Of a DNA stretch of 64,000 nt, positions 11,308-21,214 are shown piece by piece (within the stretch, counting starts at the first letter, position 1; each line of letters starts with the position of its first letter). This stretch comes from Miscanthus floridulus. Taxonomy: Eukaryota > Streptophyta > Magnoliopsida > Poales > Poaceae. The DNA is taken from NCBI RefSeq assembly GCF_019320115.1, contig NC_089584.1, forward strand, positions 101,356,320 to 101,420,319, read 5' to 3'. The translations under genes were made by a program, and so were the position numbers. The notes below the pieces were generated by a model that worked only from the letters and a program-made list of their open reading frames with translations, was not told the origin of the DNA and did no database searches.

Positions 11308-11433
11308 TCGTATTTGGCTTATAAGTCATGACTTATTAGCCAACAAACAGTATTTTTCTTCCACACTAAACCAGACAACAGTACTTTCAGTCATGGCTTA
11401 TAAGCCAAACCAGACTAAACGAACAAGACGACA
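11308..11433. mobile_element. Small MITE with TTGGCTTATAAG ends
   Basis: GTATTTGGCTTATAAGTCAT at the left pairs with ATGGCTTATAAGCCAAAC near the right. The interior TTTTCTTCCACACTAAACCAGAC is typical of this grass MITE family. About 125 bp, non-coding. Confidence 0.6.
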
Positions 11434-11535
11434 GCCTTACTGTCAAAGTAAATAGCATCGCTCTCGCGAAACAAGCAACGTCAGCTCTCAAGACATTTTC
11501 TCGTGTGGGCAGGCTGTTTTTTAGAGGGCAACTAC

Positions 11536-11560
11536 GGGGTGGGGGAGGGGGGGGGGGGGG
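11536..11560 (+). repeat. G-rich run (GGGGTGGGGGAG14)
   Basis: Four G, T, five G, A, then fourteen G (11547-11560). This is the second G-homopolymer tract within 1.8 kb. Confidence 0.85.
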
Positions 11561-11659
11561 CGTTAAGAGACCCCCATCTGATAGGCGTGAACCGGTGGGT
11601 GACGGGGCTCATGGCCCAAATAAAGTTCACAGAATTACAACAGGGGAGAGATACAGGAC

Positions 11660-11806
11660 GTTTCGGCGTATCTGGCTTATAATCCATAGCTTGAAAAGTA
11701 TTTTTCTCTCACACCAAACCAGTCAGCAGTACTAATTCATAAAAAAACCAGTCAGCAGTACTTTCAGTCATAGCTTATAAGCTAATCCAGACGAAATGAA
11801 CAGGCT
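11660..11806. mobile_element. Small MITE with internal duplication
   Basis: Same family as 11308-11433: CTGGCTTATAATCCATAGCT at the left and CATAGCTTATAAGCTAATCC at the right. ACCAGTCAGCAGTACT appears twice inside, about 24 bp apart, making this copy longer than its neighbour. Confidence 0.6.
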
Positions 11807-11944
11807 TAGATTCAAATAGGCAAATGGTTTTACACCAAAAAGAGGAAAGGCAAGCATTATTCTTCGGGAGGCGACATCTCCATTGGCGCGCCGACTCTCG
11901 GCAGGCAGCGATCAGGTTGTTTAAGTGTAGCCTTCTGCCTACAT

Positions 11945-11949
11945 GGTTC
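11945..11949. repeat. Target-site duplication GGTTC, left
   Basis: GGTTC immediately before the LTR start at 11950, repeated at 22709-22713 immediately after the 3' LTR. Confidence 0.95.
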
Positions 11950-12518
11950 TGTTTACACCAAAATTTGGAAGATGTTATAGGGACCCGAAAGCTCCCAAGA
12001 TCATGTCACCAAGGAATCAATTATGTGCAGATCGGGACCAGCTGATTCAGATGCAGAAAATGGAATCAGCTTTCCACAGATAGCGCCGGCAGATAACAAC
12101 AGAGGCTACGTTCGGCGCCAGGACGAAGCATGCCGGACTCTACAAAAAGAGAAAGATTAGAGTCCAAGTTATCTTAAATTAGGAATGTTTTCTCTAGGGT
12201 CAAAAATTATAATAAGTCGTGCTTAGACAGGAGTCATGCACAGGGCCCCGATATAAATACCAAACCCCGGCTATTGTAAAAAGGAATCAATCAATCCAAA
12301 TACAAGTCAATTACTTTTTTCGGCTCTGGCCACCCCTTAGGAGTAGGAGTAGAGTAGATCTCGACGAGTTCTTCAGCGAGTACGGCTGTATCGATCCGGT
12401 CGACCTCCACTGCTTGTCTGTAAGTACCGTCATGGTTTATACCTTTGTTCGTATGGCTGCATCGATCCGGTCGACCCTCACCGCGGCTCTGGTATAAGCT
12501 AGTTATCGACTCTTGTTT

Positions 12519-13218
12519 AATTCAAGTATGGCCTGTGTGATTCTGCCTCACACCCTACTGCTTGAATTAGATCAAGGTTAAGTTATCGGCTCTGCCTTAG
12601 AATGGCAGTCTTTGGTAGATTCATTAAGTTACCGATATTGATTATTGCCTTCATTATTTATCTAATTACAGCAATATCATTCTGCCCGATTGAGATTGAT
12701 TTAGATCGGCCTTATATCTTATTTGATCCATCGTTTGCTAACCTAAAACTGATCCAATCTACACCTTAAACGATGAGTTATGTCTTATCGGCTGTTTTAC
12801 ATCAATCTTGATCGTGCATAATGTGCGGTTAAGGCATGTTGCGTCTTGAGTAGATCTATTGGCTAGAGAGAACCGTTCCATGGCCCGTTATCACGGTCTG
12901 TGTGTTTCTGCCTCACACCCCACTGTTAGCACCGTGGAGTGGGGATCGATATTTAGTAGATCTATTCCTGGTAAGGCATGACTTTAACTGTGCGTTATAC
13001 CTGAATCGGCTGTTTTAGCCGATATCGAGCGCTTTCACGAATAGTTCGCATCACGAGACCGTTGAAGTAAAGATAGATTAAAAGATATGTTAGCCCCATG
13101 ATCTTATTATTGTATTACGGCCTGCATGATTTAGGCTCATGCCCCACTGATATTAGTAATAAGTTAGGGTCGTCGAGTCTATTGTTATTTCTACAGCCTG
13201 CATGATTCTGCCTCATGC
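12519..13218 (+). repeat. Four dispersed hairpin units in the 5' LTR
   Basis: Consensus GCCTGYRTGATTCTGCCTCA continuing YRCCCCACT. Inner arms: GTGTGA/TCACAC (12535-12540, 12548-12553), GTGTG/CACAC (12900-12904, 12914-12918), GCATGA/TCATGC (13124-13129, 13137-13142) and GCATGA/TCATGC (13200-13205, 13213-13218). All have 7-9 base loops. Three have unrelated outer arms: AATTCAAG/CTTGAATT (12519, 12561), CACGGT/ACCGTG (12892, 12931), CTTATTA/TAATAAG (13103, 13157). Confidence 0.85.
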
Positions 13219-13304
13219 CCCACTAGTCATGATGATAGATGAGATCTAACATGTTCATTAGATTTATCTTTATTAAATGGTTAAGTGGTGTTGAATTGTT
13301 TCTT

Positions 13305-13313
13305 TATATAAAA
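13305..13313 (+). promoter_or_regulatory. TATA box of the Tat-like LTR
   Basis: TATATAAAA followed by AGGGGTTC. The same context is preserved in the 3' LTR (around 22270), supporting it as the LTR promoter. Confidence 0.65.
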
Positions 13314-13748
13314 AGGGGTTCAGTTAATTATAATCATTGGCTCAGCACAAACCGATCATTGTTGATATCTTATTGCCATTGATTAATATCTATTCGATTA
13401 ATGATATTTATCCTGAATGATAACCGATTCTTCTGACACAATCTCATGAGCTATAATTGATTTATTCTCATGAATATACTGAAATCGGCTATTTAGTCGA
13501 TCTCTTTCATATTGGCTCTCATAGCCGCATATTCAGAACTGTCTGACAACACCGACAAGTTCTGCCCTTAATTACTGATGAACTTTCTCTCCTTGTCAAT
13601 TATAGGGTCAAATTGACTGGCACGTCTCAGGAGGATCGCGTAGTGTTGACCACCCCTACGCTGAAGCTAGGTGGATCTGCTCCATCGAGCGGACCCTTCC
13701 GGCTTGCTGCGTGTGTCCTCGGCACGGGATGAAAATTCTGTGTCGACA

Positions 13749-13775
13749 CACGTTTTTGGCACGCTCGGTGGGACA
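13749..13775 (+). promoter_or_regulatory. Primer-binding region after 5' LTR
   Basis: TTTTTGGCACGCTCGGTGGG directly follows the LTR end, the standard position of the tRNA primer site. TTTGGCACGCCCGGTGGG-like sequences are usual after LTRs of this type in grasses. The tRNA was not determined. Confidence 0.6.
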
Positions 13776-13786
13776 CCACAATCGTC

Positions 13787-15832
13787 ATGGCAGTTCACAA
13801 CAACGACGACATCCTTATGCTACATTATGAAGATCTACCTGATGGGGATAAGGGTATCATCAGCAAAGCTGTGGAAGAGTTTTAGAACAAATGTTTGTTG
13901 TCCTACACCAAAACACGTGACAACACAATTGTTCAAAAATTTTTACTACCAAGAGTTCTATTACACGGGCAGACGGACACAAATGAAGTTGAAGACAGAC
14001 ATTTCTTTAAAGAGATTGTGGACAAATCTATTCGTGATGTCATGTCGAGCCATAACGAAGCTTTCGTGGACATATTCCATAACGCCTTGAAAGAGACGAT
14101 TCATGTATTTCCAGTTGGTCAAGGCGGACTAGCTTATTACAACATTCCAGATCCGTCGACCTAGGGAACCAATCAAGTTGGTACCAGCCAACAAGAAGCA
14201 GCACCGGCTGGTAGTGGTGATGTCTAGATAGTTCATGGTTCATCTGAACAAACTTAAGGAACTACTGCAAATCAAACATAGTACCATCCTGAACCACCAG
14301 TACAGCATGTGCAATAGTCGACGGGACAAAGTTGTAACCAGGTGATCAATTTTGACACATCAGGCCACATACCGTCGTCGGCTCAAAAAATAGCACCGTC
14401 GGTTCAAAAGATCCATAGAGATATAGATCCTTATATCTATAATTAGAGACTTCAAGCAGCAAGCCAGCAAAGGACTCAGCAGATTGAGATTTCATAAGGG
14501 TATCACTATGGCATAGATTATAACACCCTCCACATGATGCCAAATCCAGGATATCAAGGCACGCAGGATTTTAATTCACAGATGGGTCAGCAGGTACAGA
14601 GGAATCCAAATCCACAAGCTGATGAGTTATTACTGAGGGTAACTGAGATGATGAAGAATCAGTTCGGTCTGAAGCCAAAAGGGCTGACCTTTTCGTACAA
14701 ACGTCCATATCCAGAATGGTATGATTTGGTCGCTCTTCCAACAAATTATAGGCTCCCAGAATTCACTAAGTTCACTAGCCAAGACAGTACAAGCACGATA
14801 GAACATGTCAGTCGGTATCTTACACAATTAAGCGAAGCGTCAGTTGAAGATGCCCATCGAGTTCATTTCTTCTCTCTGTCCTTATCAGGGCCAGCCTTCA
14901 TTTGGTTTTCATCATTGTCAGTCAATTTCATTGCCAATTAGGCTAATCTAGAGAAGAAGTTTCATACATATTTTTATACTGGGACTGAAGAAAAGAAGAT
15001 TACCGATCTGACAACCATAAGATAGAAGACTAATGAATCAGGCACTGAATTTCTTTAGAGGTTTCGAGAGACCAGGAACTTGTGCTTCTGCTTAAACTTG
15101 GCCGATGATCAACTAGCTGCTTTGGCTATTCAAGAAATGCTGCCGATGTGGAAAGAAAAGCTGCTGGGACAAGAATTTGACAACTTGGAACAATTGGCTT
15201 AACGAGTAGCAACGCTTAATAGCCAATTTCAGAGTATGCACAGAGATACCCGGTTCCAAAAGAGTACCTCAGTAGCCGAAGCTTATGATCCATACTCAGT
15301 TGATGATAGCTATAAAGATGAAGAAGAAGAGGTTGCTGTAGCTGAATGGAATTGGGGTAAGAAGACAGTGATGGTGCCAAATCCTTGGGGAAGAGGAGTC
15401 GAGGAGAGCTATGACTTTGATGTCACCAAATCAGATAAACTCTTCGATTTCTTGCTGGAGAAAGGGAAGATCAAGTTGCTCGATGGTCATGTCATGTTGC
15501 CCCCTGATCAGTTGAAGAATAAGAAGTTCTGCAAGTTCCATAATGCTACTTCTCATTCCACTAATGAATGCAGAATCTTTAGGTAGCATATACAGAGAGT
15601 TATTCAGCAGGGGAGGCTCAAATTTGATACGCCTTAGAAAATGAAAGTTGATGATAATCCTTTCTCAGGAGATCAAAACATAGTTGATGCTGGGCTATTC
15701 AAAGGAAAAACGAAGGTCCTAACATCAACCAAATCAAAAGAAGCTGGAATAGTCGATCCTAAGATGCAAATATCAGCTGACGAGTACAGAAAAATTAGGA
15801 GACGTCGTGCCGAGCAAAAGAGCCGATACTAG
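13787..15832 (+). pseudogene. gag of the Tat-like element, broken by many TAG codons
   Basis: One frame runs from ATG 13787 to about 15832 with recognisable retrotransposon gag features but at least a dozen in-frame stops, nearly all TAG (for example at 13883, 14162, 14939). The central part has the gag fold signature (RLPEFTKF, VHFFSLSLSGPAFIWFSSL, LCLNLADDQ-like). The C-terminal part has CKFHNATSHSTNEC (around 15530-15575), the Cys/His knuckle typical of Tat-group gag. No indel is needed to read through it, so decay is mainly by C-to-T substitution. Confidence 0.85.
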
Positions 15833-16500
15833 CAGGGGAAGACGTTAAGAGCAGAGACGACAAAGTCGCGGGTCACATCTTGGATTTTGTTGAATAAATG
15901 GCAGCGGCAGAAGGAAAAGGATTATCAGAGTTGGTTAAAAGATCAAGCGTACTAGCATCAATTGAAGCAAGAAAGGTATGAAAGGGAACAAGCCGAATTA
16001 TATTGGAATTGTCCTTTCTTCAGACATTGCTGGAATGAAGGTTTGAAGTTGTCTAGGATGCAGCAATCAATATCGGTAGTATAGGCATTATCAAACCAAC
16101 CACCGGTCTATCCATGCTCAAGATGCATATCATCATAATAACATGGATCGACGCTTAAAAAAATAAAAGTGTTCATGATCGGCTTAGAAAAAGGGTCATT
16201 GATCAGGACTGGGCTGATCATGAAGAAGAAGGCACTAAAAGAAGATATGTGTGGCAGAAAAGCTAGTGGTGCCCAGGAGGTTTAACAAGAAATCAAAAGA
16301 GAAGGGTGCAACGCCTAAGGAATAAAGAGATGGAACAGGCTCAGGTATCTGATAAAACTTAAGTGTCGTATCAAGCAAATAGCCTATAGAAATCAACCAT
16401 CGGCCAATATCCAGATGGTTTTTCTGTTGCCATCAGAGTTCAGAGTCAATGGTGAAAACCAACAGCCGATCCAAGCAGGCGGCTTTGAAAATTTGTATTA
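15833..16500 (+). other. Gag-pol junction of Tat-like element; protease not found
   Basis: A short MVFLLPSEFR stretch that normally precedes the Tat protease is seen near 16415-16445, but no Asp-Ser/Gly-Gly protease active-site motif follows. The sequence goes almost directly to the region before RT. The protease therefore appears deleted. Confidence 0.55.
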
Positions 16501-19408
16501 ATGGATAATCCAATAGATGATACAGATAGGAAACTAGGACATGGCTTCACGTTGGCCGATGAATTAGAAGAACTAAATATTGGTCCTGGAGATAGACCTA
16601 GGCCGACGTACGCGAGTGCTAAGTTGGATCCAGAGTATAAGCGGGAATTAATTGACTTATTAAAGGAATTTAAAGATTGCTTTGCTTGAGAATACTATGA
16701 GATGCCTGGTTTAGATCAGTCAATTGTTGAATATCGGCTGCCAATCAAACCTAGATATCGGCCGCTTAAACAAGCTCTGAGGAGATTCAACCCGAACGTG
16801 CTTGATGATATCAAAAAGGAGACTGAAAGATTACTAGAAGCAAAATTTATCTGACCATGCTGATATGCAGAGTGGATATCGAATGGTGTCCCTATATACA
16901 AGAAGAATGGAAAATTGATAGTTTGCATTGATTTCAGGGATCCAAATAAAGCCACACCTATGGACGGTTATCCAATGTCGATAGCTGATATGTTAGTAGA
17001 TGCAACAGCCAGGCATAAGGTTATTAGCTTCATGGATAGTAATGCAGGATACAACCAAATTTTCATGGCTGAAGAAGACATAGCAAAAACCGTTTTCAGG
17101 TGCCCCGGCGCAATCGGTCTATTCGAGTGGGTTGTAATGACCTTTGGACTAAAGAATACCAGTGCGACTTATCAAAGGGCGATAAATTACATTTTCCATA
17201 AGTTGATCGGCAAAATTGTTGAAATCTACATCGATGATGTGATGATAAAATCCAAAGGATATAAAGAACACCTGGCTAATTTGCGTGAGACTCTGGAATG
17301 CACGAGGAAGCATGGTTTGAAGATGAATCCTAATAAGTATGCTTTTGAAGTATCAGCCAGACAATTTTTAGGATTCATGGTCCACGAAAGGGGAATCAAA
17401 GTTGGTCAGAAAAGCGCGAAAGCCATTGATGAAGCAGTTCCCCCGACTACCAAAACAGAGTTGCAATCTCTGCTTGGTAAGATTAATTTCATTAGAAGAT
17501 TCATTTCAAATTTGTCGGAGAGGATCCTGCCGTTTTCTCCCTTGTTGAAGTTGAAGAATGATCAAGAATTCAAGTGGGGTAATATACAACAAAAAGCGTT
17601 CGAAGAAATAAAAGAATATATGAAGTGTCCACCTATGCTGGTCCCTCCTCAGCAAGGTAAGCCATTTAAGTTGTACATATCGGCTGATGACAAGACAATT
17701 AGATCGGCCCTGATGCAAGAATTTGAAGGAAAAGAGAGAGTTGTTTTCTATCTAAGTAGAAGACTACTGGATCCGAAAATAAGATATTCTCCCACCGAAA
17801 AATTATGCTTGTGTCTACATTTCTCTTGCACTAAATTACGACACTACTTATTATCGGCCGAGTGTACAGTTGTTTCCAAGGCTGATGTGGTTAAGCACAT
17901 GTTATCAATGCCAATACTGAATGGAAGAGTGGGAAAGTTGATTCTTGCGTTATCGGAATTCGACTTGAAGTACGAATCGGCTAAAGCAGTCAAAGGACAA
18001 GTAATGGCCGATTTTATCACCCAACATCACAAGCCAAGCATTAGTTATGTAGAGCCGATACCGTGGACGCTGTTCTTTGATGGGTCATCATGCAAGCAGG
18101 GTGGTGGCATTGGTATTGTTATTATTTCACCTTTGCACTCAAGGGATTTCTTCATATCGAGTGTTTCAAGAAGTCTTGAGTAGTGAAACCTAAGTGATGA
18201 TTGGAGAGTTGAAATAGCCGCTTACCTTAGAGATCCGTCTCGGAAAGTTACCAGGAAGCTAAGGTATAAATCGGCTAAGTATGTTTTGTTAGATGATCAA
18301 TTATATTATAAATCGGTCGATGGGGTATTGCTCAAGTGCTTGAACCAAGAAGAAGCTAAGGTGTTGATGGGTGAGGTGCATGAAGGGATATGTGGAGCTC
18401 ATCAATCGGCTTATAAGATGAAATGGATTATTCGTAGAACTAGATATTTCTGGCCAACGATACTGGAAGATTATTTTGAATATTACAAGGGGTGTCAGGA
18501 CTGTCAACGTTTTGGTAATGTTCAGAGATCGCCCGCATCGACCATGAATCCAATAATCAAACCATGGCCGTTTCGGGGTTGGGAAATTGATTTAATTGGC
18601 CAGATTTTTCCGCCTTCAAGCAAAGGACATAAGTTCATATTGGTAGCAACAGACTACTTCACTAAATGGGTTGAGGCAATTCCTTTAAAAACGGTAACCT
18701 CAAAGAACACGATTGCTTTTTTTTAGGGAACACATTGTGTATCATTTTGGGATTCCTCAAACGATAACTACCGATCAAGGGACAATGTTCACATCAGAAG
18801 AGTTCGGGGGTTTTGCTGCCAGTATCGGGATTAAGCTATTGAATTCCTCCCCTTACTATGCCCAGGCTAATGGTCAAGTAGAGGCGTCCAACCAGATTAT
18901 GATTAAGCTGATCAAGAAAAAGATCGAGGAATAGCCAAGGAAGTGGCATTCGACGCTAAATGAAGCACTATGGGCATATAGGATGGCTTGCCATGGATCA
19001 ATTAAAACGTCACCTTACGAACTTGTGTATGGCCATAATGTCGTTCTTCCTTAGGAAGTTTAGACTAGATCGAGGCAGACAATTTGGAAGACTTGAGTTG
19101 CCTTCGACTGTGTGCTCTTGAGAATATCGAAGCCAATAAACTGAGGGTTGCGAAATATTATAATAAAAAGGTCAAGATTAAGCAATTCTTCAAAGGAGAC
19201 TTGGTCTGGAAAGTGAAATTGCCGATCGGATCAAAGGACAGTAAATTCGGCAAATGATCACCTAACTGGGAAGGACCATATCGGATCAAACGTTGTGCGC
19301 CTGGTAATGCTTATATTTTGGAAACATTAAAAGGAGAGGAAGAATTTGACCGAGCAATCAACAGGAAATATTTAAAGAAATATTATCCTAGCGTTTGGAT
19401 CAATACTT
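16501..19408 (+). pseudogene. pol of the Tat-like element: RT, RNase H, truncated second RNase H, integrase
   Basis: The reverse transcriptase (16720-17400) has the active-site YIDDVMIKS. The RNase H/connection follows to about 18020. FFDGSSCKQGGGIG (around 18070-18110) opens a second archaeal-type RNase H that stops after about 35 residues. The text then jumps to the linker before integrase (DWRVEIAAYLRD), implying a deletion near 18181. Integrase has the H-H-C-C finger (HEGICGAH to CQDCQRFG), then Asp at GWEIDLIG, Asp at TTDQGTMF and Glu in GQVEASNQ. A run of T at 18717-18724 causes a frameshift inside integrase. Several TAG and TGA stops lie in the RT start and after 18930. Confidence 0.88.
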
Positions 19409-19622
19409 GATAAAGATATGTTTGGTTAATAGCTTTAATAGCCGATATTAAAAAGATATCGCCTCTAGTGCAAAAGATGAACCCAAAGGAGTAAAAGCCG
19501 ATACGACATGTATCGCCTATAGAAGTAAAGCAAACACAAACAAAATGATGGGTATGAAGCACGAAACAATGGGAAACCACTCAAGGTGAGGAAGTTATTT
19601 GCTAAACATCACCTATTACAAG

Positions 19623-20304
19623 CTACGGGCCAGAAAACACTTTGCCTACTATATCGTCGGCCAGAGTATTGAAAGCTACAGAGTCGGCGGCGTTCATAAA
19701 ATCTTCAACCAAGCGCTCATGTTCCCCAGGATGCACTGCATCTGGAAAACCATGAGGAAGAAGCCGGAGATTATGGCCCGAACGGGCTTGTGCAGCAGCC
19801 AACGCCATGGCGGCGCCGTGACGAACGCCATGAAGGGCGACCTCCCTGACACGATTCGGGATGTCATACAAGCAAACCACCGGAACGGCGCCCCTAGCAT
19901 TAACAAATCCCGCTGCATGATCCGCGGTTGATCGAAGACTCTCCAACTGAGCAGTTAGATCTAAAATATTCAAGGAAAGAGTGATCAGAAATCTTGAGGG
20001 TAAAATCAAGAAGAAACAGAGAAATAATGGCAGACATCTCACCCATGATTCTAGCTTCAGCCCTGGCCAACCTTTCCCTCACCAGGCCAACCTCGGGGGG
20101 AGATCGGTCTTCAATCGTGGCCAAAGCTGATTCCGCTAGGGAGAGGCAGTTGGCTAGATGCTGGTCGGTCCAATCGATGGAGGCCAGCAGATCATCATTA
20201 CTAATCTGTTGCCTCAGGTGATGAGGAAGCTGGCGGCGGATTGGTGCCAAAGATGACCCCGAGGGCTGGGCGGAATTGACCCTTCGATCCGAGGCCGCGG
20301 CCAT
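19623..20304 (-). CDS. Antisense spliced extra ORF of the Tat-like element
   Basis: On the strand opposite to gag-pol, between integrase and the 3' LTR. Exon 1 is 20043-20304 (start MAAASDRR) and exon 2 is 19623-19960. The intron has donor GTGAGA and acceptor TTTTAG, and joining keeps frame (codon GAT across the junction), giving about 199 residues. The product is Ala/Arg/Leu-rich with probable coiled-coil segments (LARAEARIM, LTAQLESLRSTADHAA). Neither exon has a stop, unlike gag-pol on the other strand. Antisense genes at this place are known for Tat-group elements (Grande, RIRE2-like), function unknown. An upstream in-frame Met at 20391 is possible. A TATATATA at about 20310 lies too close to the chosen start for a normal promoter. 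Confidence 0.65.
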
Positions 20305-20398
20305 AGCCCGTATATATAGCCCGAGAAAGCAAGAAGCTAGGTTTCGATGGAGGTGTGAAATTGAAATCGGAAAACGGAAACGGATCAACACTCTGGAA

Positions 20399-21199
20399 AT
20401 TCAGGGGGCGGATAACGAAGAGATAATGGACTCGAATTTATTACTTCCTCAGATTACAAAATATCGTGGGGTGGATACATTGACTAGAGATTAACCCACC
20501 AGAACTTTTTTGGATTGAAGGGAGTCCAGATTTCCACAAGACCGACACTCATTGTGAACCAAGTCGCATCGGCCCATCAATAAATTATACTAGAAAAGAA
20601 GAAAGTTCGCCCACCTAACATATGCTCAACAGATTTCTCGATAAATTGAGGAACTTTGGGAAAGAAGCCTAAGGCTGTCCCGATGGGCGTTTGAAGGAGC
20701 AACAAGGGAAAGATGATCACACCTTCTAGCTCTTGCAAACACTAGAACAGCCTTGTGAGCATAGAGAGAAGACTCAAGTGATATCACAAGAATTCTTCTA
20801 ACCACAATGGTTGGTCTTCTTGCCCAACGAGGTGTTAGAATAAGCGATACAATTGCCCTATGCACAAGAATTCTTCTAGCCGCTTGAAATCTTCATAAAA
20901 TAGACCATGGAGGGTCCAGCGGAACTGGGAGCACTCGAGGGAGCAGATGGAAGAAAAGCATGGCTGAATTGTTGAGTTGCTCTCGCCAAGGTCGGATAGG
21001 CATTTATAGCCGGCCTGGAAAGATGAATCCAAGTGCCCATGAAGCAGTGACACTCTTGTAAAAAGTTTTGAGGCATAGGCTCATGGGTGGACGCAGGCAA
21101 TGACAAACAGCGGACCCAGATCAAGGTTCTCTACCTATGACTGTGGACCAATCAGGAATACAGACATGATAATTTTGGAATAAAATTACTTTTATCGCA
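20399..21199. other. 3' non-coding region of the Tat-like element
   Basis: Between the antisense ORF and the polypurine tract. Contains short antisense frames without motifs. This could include the promoter of the antisense ORF. Confidence 0.4.
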
Positions 21200-21212
21200 A
21201 AATTGGGGGGCA
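21200..21212 (+). promoter_or_regulatory. Polypurine tract of the Tat-like element
   Basis: AAATTGGGGGGCA just before the 3' LTR start TGTTTACACC at 21215, the plus-strand priming site. Confidence 0.8.
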
Positions 21213-21214
21213 TG

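Larger units (their letters stand above)
11950..13748 (+). repeat. 5' LTR of the Tat-like element
   Basis: Begins TGTTTACACC and ends GTCGACA. 1799 bp. Contains a TATA box at 13305-13313 (TATATAAAA) and four hairpin repeats. About 310 bp (roughly 12358-12670) have no counterpart in the 3' LTR. Confidence 0.9.
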
